Shown: in pieces, positions 1 to 7,701 of the stretch
Position numbering within the stretch: position 1 is the first letter of the stretch
Layout of the letters: each line of letters opens with the position of its first letter
NCBI RefSeq assembly: GCF_014650815.1
Contig: NZ_BMVR01000017.1
Span: 62,001-126,000, forward strand
Source of the DNA: Streptomyces flavofungini
GTDB lineage: Bacteria; Actinomycetota; Actinomycetes; Streptomycetales; Streptomycetaceae
Length of the DNA: 64,000 nt
Reading direction: 5' to 3'
Notes under the pieces: model-generated
Seen by the model: the letters and a program-made list of their open reading frames with translations, nothing else
Database searches by the model: none
What the model was told of the DNA's origin: nothing
Position numbers and translations under genes: made by a program

Positions 1-109
1 CAGGAAGTCTCCGAGGTGGCTGTCGTCCATGTGGTGGGGTCGGGTGGTGGCTCGGCGTGCTGCCGGGGTGTGTCCCACCCAGGCGGTACGCGGCCTGGTC
101 GGCAGTGGC

Positions 110-139
110 TGACCTGCCGCCCGCCGGCTTGGCTAACCT
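110..139 (+). promoter_or_regulatory. Possible leaderless promoter of the AfsR-like gene
   Basis: A -35-like CTGACC (110-115) lies 18 bases from a -10-like TAACCT (134-139). Transcription would begin at about 146, the A of the ATG. No ribosome-binding site precedes that ATG, which fits a leaderless start. The -35 match is weak. Confidence 0.3.
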
Positions 140-145
140 GCACGG

Positions 146-3100
146 ATGAGCACCGACCTGACCTTGCTGTCGCGTGTCGCCCATCGCGGGCAGGAGGTCA
201 CCGCACCCCGGCTCCGCGGCCTCCTCGCGCTGCTCGCGGGGGACTTGGCCACGGGCTGCAGCACCGAGCGGCTCGTGGCCGGGCTGTGGCCGGACGAGCT
301 GCCGGAGCGGCCGGGCAAAGCGGTGCAGGTCCTCGTGTCCAGGGCACGGGCGCAGCTCGGCGCCGACACCATCGCGAGCACGCCGACCGGATACCGGCTC
401 GCCCTCACCGAGGACCAGGTCGACAGCTCCGCCCTCCTGCTGCACGCCGCCGCGAGCGCCGACCGGGCCAGGGCCGGGGACCACGCCGGATCGCTGGCCG
501 CCGCCGAGGCCGGGCTCGCGCTGTGGCCGGGCACCCCCGACGTCCACGGCACCGACGACCCCGTGGCCGCGCTGCGCGCCGAGCGCGCCCCCGTCCTCGA
601 CACGCTCGCCCGCGCCCAGGCGCTCGCCCTCGCCCGCCTCGGACGGCACCCGGAGGCGGCAGGACCGCTGGCCGTGATCGCCGTGGAGCACCCGCGCGAC
701 GAGGAGGTCCTCGCCGAGCTGCTGCGCGCCACGGCGGCGACGGCGGGCCCATCGGCCGCACTGACCCGCTACGAGACGTACCGCCGTGAGCTGCGCGACG
801 CACTCGGCACCGAACCGGGCGCCGGGCTCAAGGCCGTACAACAGGAGCTGCTGCGCGGCGAAGCGCTTGCAGTCCGGCACGGCGTACCGCACGAGCCGAA
901 CCAACTCCTCGGCCGGGACGAGGACATCGCGCACGTAGAGGAGCTGCTGCGCGCCTCACGGGCCGTCACCGTCGTCGGCCCCGGCGGTCTCGGCAAGACC
1001 CGGCTCGCGCACACCGTCAGCCGCCGGGCCGAGCAGCGCGTGGTGCACTTCGTGCCGCTCGCCGGTGTCACCGCGGACGACGACGTCGCGGCGGAGGTGG
1101 CCGCCGCGCTCGGCGCGGGGGAGGGGCGGCACGGCGCTGTGACCGGCCACACCCCGGTCGACCCCGTGACCGGCATCCTCGGCGTGCTCGGCACCGGACC
1201 CGCCCTGCTGGTCCTCGACAACTGCGAACACGTCATCGGCGGCGCCGCCGGCCTCGTACACGCCCTGGTCGCGTCCGCGCGGGACCTCACGGTGCTCGCC
1301 ACCAGCAGGGCCCCGCTGGACCTCACGTCCGAGGCGGTGTACGCGCTGCCGGAACTCGGGCTCGACACCTCCGTCGAGCTGTTCACCCAGCGGGCCCGGG
1401 CCGCCAGGCCGGGCGTCGGGCTGCCGCCGGACGCGGTGGCCGAGCTGTGCCGTCACCTGGACGGGCTGCCGCTCGCCGTGGAGCTGGCGGCGGCGCGGGT
1501 ACGGGTCCTGTCCGTGCCGGACATCGCCCGCCGCCTCGGCGACCGGTTCGCGCTGCTGCGCGGCGGGGCCCGGGACGCGCCGGAACGCCACCGCACCCTG
1601 CACGCGGTCGTCGAATGGAGCTGGAACCTGCTCACGCGGGACGCCAGGGCGGCGCTGCGCACGCTGTCCGTCTTCCCCGGCGGCTTCAGCGGCGACGCGG
1701 CGGAGCAGGTCCTCGGCGAGGACGCGCTGTCGCTCCTTGCGCAGTTGGCCGAGCAGTCGCTGCTCACCGTCGCCGACACCCCGGTCGGCGTACGGTTCCG
1801 GATGCTGGAGACCGTACGGGAGTTCAGCGCGGCCCGGCTCGCGGAAGCGGGCGACGAACCCGCCGAGGCAGGCGGGGAGTTCGGGGAGGCGAGTAGGGAA
1901 CGTGCGGAAGCGGGCCGGGATGTCGCGGGGGCGGGTGGGGAAGAGGAGGCCGTCGGCCGGTTCCTCGCCTGGGCGCGGGACTTCGGCGTCGCCCACCACG
2001 ACCTCCTCTTCGGCTCGGAACCCCTGTCCGCCTGGGAGCTGATCAAGGCCGAGCAGGACAACCTCGTCGCGGCCCTGCGGCACGCCCTGGCCCGCACGGA
2101 CGGCCCCACCACGGCCGCCGTCACCGCCGTCCTCGCCGCCGTGTGGTCCACCGACTCCAACTACCCCCGCCTCGCCGCCCTCGCCGCCGACACCGGCCCG
2201 CCCCTGTCGCACTACCACCCCGAGCCCGCGTACGTCGAAGTGGCCCGCGCCGCAGCCGTGTTGTGCACGGCGAGTCTCTTCAACGGCTCGCACGTCGTAC
2301 GTCATCTCGTCACCCTGCGACGGCTGCCCCCGGCCCCGCCGGACACCCTGCTGCGCGCCACCGCCGTGGTGCTGAGCGCGGTCCCCGAGATGCTCCCTCC
2401 CGACCACGCGGTGCTCCGCACGCTCTGCGACAGCGAGCGGCCGCTGGTCGCGGGCATCGCCGAGTGCGTCGCCACCTACGTCTGGGAGTACCAGCACGAC
2501 ATCGACCGCGCGCTCGCCTCGGCCCACCGGATGATCACCGCGGTGGCCGCGGTGGACTACCCGTCCCTGCAGGTCATGAGCTACTCCCGGCTGAGCGAGC
2601 TGTGCCTGAAGACAGGGCGGGGCGAGGACGCGTACCGCTATCTGCAGGCCGCCCTGGAGGCGCTGCCGAGACTCGGCGAGGAGCACGACTACATCGGCAT
2701 CCGCTCCGGCCTCGCCCTCGCCTGCCTGCAACGCGGCGACCTCGACGAGTCCGAGCACTGGCTGCGGCAGGTGGAGGCCGGCGGCGCACAGCAGGACGGG
2801 TTCTACAGCCCCGACATCGGCGTACGCGCCGAGATCGCGCTCGTCCGCGGGCTGCCGGAGACCGGGCTCGGCCTGTGGCGCGGCGCGATGGAGCGGTTGG
2901 CCGAGACCGGTTCGAGGTACCACGGCGACCCCTGGATCGACCCCTGGGCACTGGAGATCCAGGCGGCGGCTGTGACGGCGCACGCGTACGCCGGCCGTCT
3001 TGAGGTCGTCGAGGAGGCTGTCGACCGGCTGCGGCAGCGGCTGCGGACGTTGCTCCGCGGGCCGTCACGGTCGCCCATGGAGCTTCCGGTGTACGGGACG

Positions 3101-3400
3101 GTGCTGCACGCGCTGGGGGTTTCGGGGCTCGCGTCCAGCGGTGCCGGTGTCCGTCCGGGTGCGCGTGCGGAGGGGAGCGCGGGTGCGGGCGCCGCCGCCG
3201 ATGCCGTACGAATGATCGCTCTGGCCGAACGGCTGCGCGTGCTGCGCGAGTTCCAGCCGACCATGTCGGCGGCCCGCGCCCGGCACGCGGCCGAGCACGC
3301 CGACGGGGCGGCGTACGCCGACGCGGTGTCGGGGTACGCCGCCCTGGGGCTGGACGAGTTGCGGGACGCGGCCCGCGCGCTCATTCGGGATCGCGGTTGA
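146..3400 (+). CDS. AfsR/SARP-family transcriptional regulator with NB-ARC ATPase
   Basis: This is a cytoplasmic STAND regulator of 1084 residues. An N-terminal winged-helix DNA-binding part (about 1-90) is followed by a BTAD helical domain (about 95-235). The NB-ARC ATPase follows, with P-loop GPGGLGKT near residue 277 and Walker B LLVLDNCEH near 355. The rest is helical, TPR-like repeats. Residues around 568-605 form a low-complexity Glu/Ala/Gly insert that recurs as EAGGE-type units. The family activates specialised-metabolism or export genes. The neighbouring DrrAB-type exporter is convergent and overlaps it by 20 bases at the 3' end, so a direct regulatory link is only an inference. The N-terminus is slightly shorter than in classic SARPs. 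Confidence 0.88.
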   Translation: MSTDLTLLSRVAHRGQEVTAPRLRGLLALLAGDLATGCSTERLVAGLWPDELPERPGKAVQVLVSRARAQLGADTIASTPTGYRLALTEDQVDSSALLLHAAASADRARAGDHAGSLAAAEAGLALWPGTPDVHGTDDPVAALRAERAPVLDTLARAQALALARLGRHPEAAGPLAVIAVEHPRDEEVLAELLRATAATAGPSAALTRYETYRRELRDALGTEPGAGLKAVQQELLRGEALAVRHGVPHEPNQLLGRDEDIAHVEELLRASRAVTVVGPGGLGKTRLAHTVSRRAEQRVVHFVPLAGVTADDDVAAEVAAALGAGEGRHGAVTGHTPVDPVTGILGVLGTGPALLVLDNCEHVIGGAAGLVHALVASARDLTVLATSRAPLDLTSEAVYALPELGLDTSVELFTQRARAARPGVGLPPDAVAELCRHLDGLPLAVELAAARVRVLSVPDIARRLGDRFALLRGGARDAPERHRTLHAVVEWSWNLLTRDARAALRTLSVFPGGFSGDAAEQVLGEDALSLLAQLAEQSLLTVADTPVGVRFRMLETVREFSAARLAEAGDEPAEAGGEFGEASRERAEAGRDVAGAGGEEEAVGRFLAWARDFGVAHHDLLFGSEPLSAWELIKAEQDNLVAALRHALARTDGPTTAAVTAVLAAVWSTDSNYPRLAALAADTGPPLSHYHPEPAYVEVARAAAVLCTASLFNGSHVVRHLVTLRRLPPAPPDTLLRATAVVLSAVPEMLPPDHAVLRTLCDSERPLVAGIAECVATYVWEYQHDIDRALASAHRMITAVAAVDYPSLQVMSYSRLSELCLKTGRGEDAYRYLQAALEALPRLGEEHDYIGIRSGLALACLQRGDLDESEHWLRQVEAGGAQQDGFYSPDIGVRAEIALVRGLPETGLGLWRGAMERLAETGSRYHGDPWIDPWALEIQAAAVTAHAYAGRLEVVEEAVDRLRQRLRTLLRGPSRSPMELPVYGTVLHALGVSGLASSGAGVRPGARAEGSAGAGAAADAVRMIALAERLRVLREFQPTMSAARARHAAEHADGAAYADAVSGYAALGLDELRDAARALIRDRG

Positions 3401-4172
3401 ACAGCGACGTCGCCCAGAAGTAGCCGAGCGTGCCCAGGCCCAGGCACCAGCTGACGGTGATCCAGCCGTCGTTGCCGATCTCGCTGCCGAGGAGCAGGCC
3501 GCGCAGGGTCTCGATGGCCGGGGTGAACGGCTGGTACTCGGCGATGGGTTGGAACCAGCTCGGCATCGCGTCGACCGGGACGAAGGCGCTGGAGATGAAC
3601 GGCAGGATGATCAGGGGCAGCCCGTTGTTGCTGGCCGCTTCGGCGTTCGGGCTGGCCAAGCCCATTCCCACGGCGATCCAGGTGAACGCCGTGGTGACCA
3701 GCACGAGCAGCCAGAACGCCGCGAGCCACTCCAGGACCGTGGCGTCCGTGGACCGGAAACCCACGGCCACGGCGACGGCGCCCACGAGGACCACACTGAT
3801 GACCGCCCGCAGGACGCTCCCGACGACGTGCCCGATGAGTACCGAGCCACGGTGGATCGCCATGGTCCGGAAGCGGGCGATGATGCCCTCGGTCATATCC
3901 ATGGTGACGGACACCGCCGTCCCGGCCGGCGTGCCGCCGATGGTCATCAGCAGGATGCCCGGCACGAGGTAGGCGATGTACTCGGCGCGGTCGGCGCCGC
4001 CGCCTCCGATGCCCGCGCTCATCACGTCGCCGAAGACGTAGACGAAGAGCAGCAGCAGGACGATCGGCATCAGCAGCACGTTCAGGGTGAGCGACGGATA
4101 GCGCCGCGCGTGCAGGAGGTTGCGGCGCAGCATCGTGAACGAGTCGCGTACGGCGGGGGAGAGGGAGCTCAT
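3381..4172 (-). CDS. DrrB-like ABC-2 type transporter permease
   Basis: This 263-residue membrane protein has six predicted membrane segments and the ABC-2 permease layout. The Glu-Gly-containing motif MTEGIIARFRTMAIHRGSV lies before the third segment, and PFISSAFVPVDAMP lies in the central region, as in daunorubicin-resistance DrrB proteins. Its ATG overlaps the stop of the upstream ATPase gene by four bases (ATGA), so the two are translationally coupled. It should form the membrane part of a drug or lipid exporter. The substrate cannot be told from sequence. Its 3' end overlaps the convergent regulator gene by 20 bases. Confidence 0.88.
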   Translation of the reverse strand: MSSLSPAVRDSFTMLRRNLLHARRYPSLTLNVLLMPIVLLLLFVYVFGDVMSAGIGGGGADRAEYIAYLVPGILLMTIGGTPAGTAVSVTMDMTEGIIARFRTMAIHRGSVLIGHVVGSVLRAVISVVLVGAVAVAVGFRSTDATVLEWLAAFWLLVLVTTAFTWIAVGMGLASPNAEAASNNGLPLIILPFISSAFVPVDAMPSWFQPIAEYQPFTPAIETLRGLLLGSEIGNDGWITVSWCLGLGTLGYFWATSLFNRDPE

Positions 4173-5131
4173 CGGACCGCCTCCGCGGGCTTGTCGGCGC
4201 CGCTGGTCAGGGCGAAGAACACGTCGTCGAGGTCGGGAGTGTGCACGGTGACCTGGTCCGCTTCGACGTCGGCGGAGTCAAGCCAGTCCAGGAGGGCGCG
4301 CAGCTCGCGCTGACTGCCGTCGCTGGGGAGCCGCAGCGTCAGCGACTCCTCGTCCGCGGTGACTTCGCGCAGGGCGACGGCGGCGGAGCGGTACGCGGAC
4401 CGGTCGGCGAACCGCAGCCGTACGTGTCCGCCCGGGATGAGCCGCTTCAGCTCGTCGGCGCTCCCTTCGGCGGCGATCCTGCCGTCGTTCAACACCGCGA
4501 TGCGGTCGGCGAGTTCGTCCGCCTCCTCTAGGTACTGGGTGGTGAGGAAGACGGTGACGCCGTCGGCGACCAACTCGCGGATGATGCCCCACATGGTGTG
4601 GCGGCTGCGCGGGTCGAGGCCGGTGGTCGGCTCGTCCAGGAAGATGATCCGCGGGTCGCCGACCAGCGTCATGGCGATGTCGAGACGGCGCCGCATGCCG
4701 CCGGAGTAGGTGGCGGCGGGCCTCTTCGCGGCCGCCACCAGGTCGAAGCGGTCCAGGAGCGCGGCGGTGGTACGACGGCCCTCGCGGCGGGAGAGGTGGT
4801 GCAGGTCCGCGACGAGAAGCATGTTCTCCTCGCCGGTGATCAGCCCGTCGACGGCGGAGAACTGCCCGGTGACGCCGATCGCGGCCCGCACCGCCTGCGG
4901 GTCGACGGCCAGGTCGTGGCCGTCGACCCGCAGTTCACCGGCGTCGGCGCCGATGAGGGTGGAGAGGATCTTGACGACGGTGGTCTTCCCGGCGCCGTTC
5001 GGGCCGAGCAGGGAGAAGACGGTGCCGCCGGGCACCGCCAGGTCGATGCCGTCGAGGACCGTCTTGTCCCCGTACGCCTTGTGCAGCCCCTTGGCCGCGA
5101 TGGCGAGTGAGCGCGATGTCGTTGTGGTCAT
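4169..5131 (-). CDS. DrrA-like ABC transporter ATP-binding protein
   Basis: This 320-residue ATPase powers the permease encoded just downstream. It has Walker A GPNGAGKTT (about 44-52), signature YSGGMRRRLD, Walker B IIFLDEP, D-loop TTGLDPRSR, and the switch region LTTQYLEEAD. Gln replaces the usual His there, as is normal in the DrrA subfamily. A C-terminal extension of about 90 residues is also DrrA-like and usually contacts the partner. The gene follows the TetR gene after 81 bases in the same direction, so a TetR-ATPase-permease operon is likely. Confidence 0.9.
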   Translation of the reverse strand: MTTTTSRSLAIAAKGLHKAYGDKTVLDGIDLAVPGGTVFSLLGPNGAGKTTVVKILSTLIGADAGELRVDGHDLAVDPQAVRAAIGVTGQFSAVDGLITGEENMLLVADLHHLSRREGRRTTAALLDRFDLVAAAKRPAATYSGGMRRRLDIAMTLVGDPRIIFLDEPTTGLDPRSRHTMWGIIRELVADGVTVFLTTQYLEEADELADRIAVLNDGRIAAEGSADELKRLIPGGHVRLRFADRSAYRSAAVALREVTADEESLTLRLPSDGSQRELRALLDWLDSADVEADQVTVHTPDLDDVFFALTSGADKPAEAVR

Positions 5132-5212
5132 GCCGCAGAAGGTGCGGCAGGCCGCATTCAGCGCGGTTTCAGGAGGGTTTCAGCGGTCTGGAACCGGGGC
5201 CGCGCCGGGTGG

Positions 5213-5905
5213 TCAGGGCCCGGCGGGCAGCCCGGCACCGCCGGCGAGCAGGCCGTCGAGCTCGGCGGCGAAGAGCTGTTCGGGGTCGAAGCTCATCCCG
5301 GTGAAGTGCCCGGCGAGTTCCAGGGACAGCACGCCGTGCATCCGCGTCCAGAAGGCCAGGGCCCGGTGCAGGGCCGCGGGCGGGGCGGGGTGGTCGCCCG
5401 CCCACTGGCGGTGGTCTGCGAGGTGGGCGGCGAAGGAGGTCGCGGGGCTGACCTCGGACCGTTCCGAAGGCGAGTCGGCGAGCGCGACGCAGGCGTCGAG
5501 CAGCGTAGCCATGATCTCGGACGAGATGGCGGTGGTGTCGTCAGGCGCGTGGTAGCCGGGGACGGGCGTGCCGTAGAGGAGGAAGTACCGCTGGGGGTGG
5601 TCCAGCGCCCACCGGCGCAGGGCGTGCGCGAGCGCGGTGAGGTCGGCTCCGGGGGCGGCGGCTGCTTGGAAGGTGTCGGCGAGGCTGCGGTAGCCGTCCC
5701 GGATGAGCTCGGTGATCAGCTCGTCGCGGCTGGCGTAGTACCGGTAGAGCGCGGGCCCGCTCATCCCCATCTGCTTGGCGATCGCGTTCAGGGACAGCGC
5801 GGACGCCCCCGCCGAGGCGATCTGCCCCCATGCGTGGTCCTTGATCTCCGTCCGCACCTGAGCGCGGTACCGCTCGCGCGGGGTCGTCGTGCCCGTATCA
5901 GCCAT
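5213..5905 (-). CDS. TetR/AcrR-family repressor (WHG-type C-terminal domain)
   Basis: This 230-residue regulator has an N-terminal TetR helix-turn-helix (about 16-62, with ALSLNAIAKQMGMSGPALYR) followed by a WHG-type ligand domain containing ALDHPQRYFLLYGTPVPGY. It heads the drug-export genes at 5131-3381 in the same direction and is divergent from a small membrane protein at 6114. Two related half-palindromes in the divergent spacer (5956-5972 and 6001-6017) are candidate operators, so it probably represses both directions. The inducer is unknown. Confidence 0.87.
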   Translation of the reverse strand: MADTGTTTPRERYRAQVRTEIKDHAWGQIASAGASALSLNAIAKQMGMSGPALYRYYASRDELITELIRDGYRSLADTFQAAAAPGADLTALAHALRRWALDHPQRYFLLYGTPVPGYHAPDDTTAISSEIMATLLDACVALADSPSERSEVSPATSFAAHLADHRQWAGDHPAPPAALHRALAFWTRMHGVLSLELAGHFTGMSFDPEQLFAAELDGLLAGGAGLPAGP

Positions 5906-5955
5906 GGCCTAGCCCACCTCTCCTGACCCACACCGTTGCTATGCACTCAAGGTTT

Positions 5956-6017
5956 CGTTAGAGGTTATCACTGAAGCTATTGACGATAGATCCTCACGGG
6001 CGTTAGAACTTATAACG
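5956..6017. promoter_or_regulatory. Two candidate TetR operator copies
   Basis: CGTTAGAGGTTATCACT (5956-5972) and CGTTAGAACTTATAACG (6001-6017) share the core CGTTAGAnnTTAT and start 45 bases apart. The second is a 17-base near-perfect palindrome with one mismatched pair. They lie between the divergent TetR gene and the small membrane gene. Confidence 0.5.
5980..6008 (+). promoter_or_regulatory. Promoter of the small membrane-protein gene
   Basis: TTGACG (5980-5985) is separated by exactly 17 bases from TTAGAA (6003-6008). The -10 element sits inside the second operator copy, so bound repressor would block it. The resulting leader to the ATG at 6114 would be about 100 bases. Confidence 0.4.
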
Positions 6018-6113
6018 AACGGCAAAGCCACTAATCATCCGGGCGGCGCGGCGGATCCGACTCCGCAACCTCAGGCTCCGCACGTCCGGCCACTCGCACC
6101 CGAGGAGAACGTC

Positions 6114-6479
6114 ATGGCAGCCTCCACCGCGACACCCGCGACGACGGACCACCGCCGCATTCCGCGGGCGGTGACCATCTCCGCGTGGGCGGTCCCCCTC
6201 ATGGTCCTGGGTCAGTTCGCCCTGATCTCGGGCGTGCCGGTCGTGATCGCCCTGATCGGCGCGTTCACCCGCGTCCGCGACCGGGCTGTCCGCGGCGCGG
6301 CCACGCTCCTGGCTGTCAGCTTCACGGTCCCGCTCGCGATCTGGCTGGTGCGGCCCGACGGCGCGCAGAGCCTGTCCAAGGACATCCACCCGGCGTTCGT
6401 GGGCCTGATCGTCGCCGCGGGGGCCGCGCTCATCCTCGCCCTCCGTCGCGCCCGCCGCGGGGAGAGCGCGGCGCGGTGA
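6114..6479 (+). CDS. Small membrane protein of unknown function
   Basis: This 121-residue protein has three hydrophobic segments (about 22-50, 61-80 and 95-110) and a basic C-terminus (LRRARRGESAAR), probably cytoplasmic. The start is supported by an upstream GAGGAGAACGTC sequence with good spacing. It is divergent from the TetR gene and its promoter overlaps a candidate TetR operator, so it may be part of the same export or tolerance response. I do not recognise a named family. Confidence 0.65.
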   Translation: MAASTATPATTDHRRIPRAVTISAWAVPLMVLGQFALISGVPVVIALIGAFTRVRDRAVRGAATLLAVSFTVPLAIWLVRPDGAQSLSKDIHPAFVGLIVAAGAALILALRRARRGESAAR

Positions 6480-6483
6480 CGCG

Positions 6484-6996
6484 CTACGCCAGGTCGGCCG
6501 GCCGCACCCGCAGCTTCTCGGCGATCCGGGCGAGCGCCTGCTGGTCGGCGGCGGTGAGCTGGTCGAGGACGAGCTGTCGCACCGAGCGGACGTGGGTGGG
6601 TGCGGCGGCGACGACCACGTCGTACCCGGCGTCGGTGAGGGCGGCGATCGTGAAGCGGCCGTCGTCGGGGTCGGGCCACCGCTCCATCCAGCCACGCTGC
6701 TCGAACCGCTTGACGACGTTGGACAGGCGCGACAGGGAGCCGTTGGCGAGATAGGCCAACTCACTCATCCTGAGGCGGCGTTCGGGGGCCTCCGAGACGT
6801 GACTGAGCGTCAGGTACTCGAACAGGGTCAGACCCGCCTCCTGCTGCAGCGGCGACTCCAACTGCCCCGGAAGCAGCAGCACCAGCGAGACGAGCCCGGT
6901 CCACGCCTCCTTCTCGGGTGCGCTCAGCCACAACGCGTCTGTGGCGGCGCCGTCGGGGGCGTCCTCGCCGGGGTTCGGGTGTGCGCGGGTGGCCAT
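6484..6996 (-). CDS. MarR-family transcriptional regulator
   Basis: This 170-residue winged-helix regulator has LFEYLTLSHVSEAPERRLRM in the helical core, a recognition region around LANGSLSRLSNVVKRFEQRG, and a wing with MERWPDPDDGRFTIAALTDAG, whose Asp-Asp-Gly-Arg is the MarR wing signature. It is divergent from the RidA gene. The 78-94 bases between them hold two strong palindromes, the probable autoregulatory operators. It converges on the small membrane gene at 6479 with only a few bases between. Confidence 0.9.
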   Translation of the reverse strand: MATRAHPNPGEDAPDGAATDALWLSAPEKEAWTGLVSLVLLLPGQLESPLQQEAGLTLFEYLTLSHVSEAPERRLRMSELAYLANGSLSRLSNVVKRFEQRGWMERWPDPDDGRFTIAALTDAGYDVVVAAAPTHVRSVRQLVLDQLTAADQQALARIAEKLRVRPADLA

Positions 6997-7022
6997 GACC
7001 GCACCATACCGAACGGTAGTGA

Positions 7023-7036
7023 CTTCACGCGTGAAG
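7023..7036. promoter_or_regulatory. MarR operator 1 (perfect 14-base palindrome)
   Basis: CTTCACGCGTGAAG is self-complementary throughout. It shares the TTCAC/GTGAA half-site with the larger palindrome centred 34 bases downstream, about three helical turns away. It lies just upstream of the MarR start. Confidence 0.6.
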
Positions 7037-7051
7037 CGAATGCGTGGTAGC

Positions 7052-7075
7052 TTTCACTTCACACGTGAAGTGAAA
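7052..7075. promoter_or_regulatory. MarR operator 2 (11-base arms)
   Basis: Arms TTTCACTTCAC and GTGAAGTGAAA are exact reverse complements around a central AC. The site reaches base 7075, the A of an upstream in-frame ATG. This argues that the RidA gene starts at 7090, where a good ribosome-binding site fits, so the operator stays non-coding. Confidence 0.65.
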
Positions 7076-7089
7076 TGGAAGGGGTCATC

Positions 7090-7512
7090 ATGACCAAGCC
7101 GGAGTTCTTCGCCACGCCCGGATACGGCGAGACGCAGCTCGAAGCCATGCACTACAGCCAGGCGGTCCGCATCGGCGACCGCGTCGAGACCTCGGGCCAG
7201 GGCGGCTGGGACGACGACTGGAACTTCCCCGAGGTCCTAGAGGACGAGATTGTCCGGGCGTTCGAGAACGTCGAGCGCACCCTCGCGGAGGCCGGCGCGA
7301 GCTGGCGGGACGTCGTCGCCGTGAACTCGTACCACGTCCCCGAATCCGCCGAGTCCATCGGCGAGGGTCACAACCGCGTCATGGTCGAGCAGTTCCGCAG
7401 GCGCATGGGTGACCGTGCGCCGATCTGGACCGAGGTCGGCGTGCCGGCCCTCGGGGCGCCGGGGATGCGCGTCGAGATCCGCGTCACCGCTGTCATCGGC
7501 CACGACGACTGA
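7090..7512 (+). CDS. RidA/YjgF/UK114-family protein
   Basis: This 140-residue protein belongs to the family that hydrolyses reactive enamine/imine intermediates or related small molecules. It contains SGQGGWDDDWNF near residue 40, a central helix AFENVERTLAEAGASWRDVV, and the C-terminal strand APGMRVEIRVTAVI. The Arg before the last strand (MRVEIRV) is at the position that binds carboxylate in active members. The start at 7090 was chosen because GGAAGGGG (7077-7084) is well spaced, while the ATG at 7075 lies inside the operator. It is probably controlled by the divergent MarR protein and may remove that regulator's ligand. Confidence 0.88.
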   Translation: MTKPEFFATPGYGETQLEAMHYSQAVRIGDRVETSGQGGWDDDWNFPEVLEDEIVRAFENVERTLAEAGASWRDVVAVNSYHVPESAESIGEGHNRVMVEQFRRRMGDRAPIWTEVGVPALGAPGMRVEIRVTAVIGHDD

Positions 7513-7701
7513 CCGGCGCACAGACGACTGCCCGACGCACCGACGACTGCGGCCGAGCCGTACCCACCCCTGCGTGATCTTCGTTGGACGACGGCAAGTA
7601 AGGTGCAAGATCGGGCAGAAGTTACTTTTAGGTATGTCGTGACTTCCTCTGTGCCCAGCAGTAGAACTCGTTCTGATTCAGCCAAGAGTGAGGAAGGTCA
7701 C

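Noticed and set aside
956..2983. 675-codon minus-strand open frame inside the AfsR-like gene
   Set aside because: It is a shadow of the real gene caused by high G+C. The product has Arg/Gly/Val-rich random composition and no motif.
7075..7077. ATG at 7075 as the ridA start
   Set aside because: It is the last base of a strong palindromic operator, and the ribosome-binding site fits the ATG at 7090 instead.
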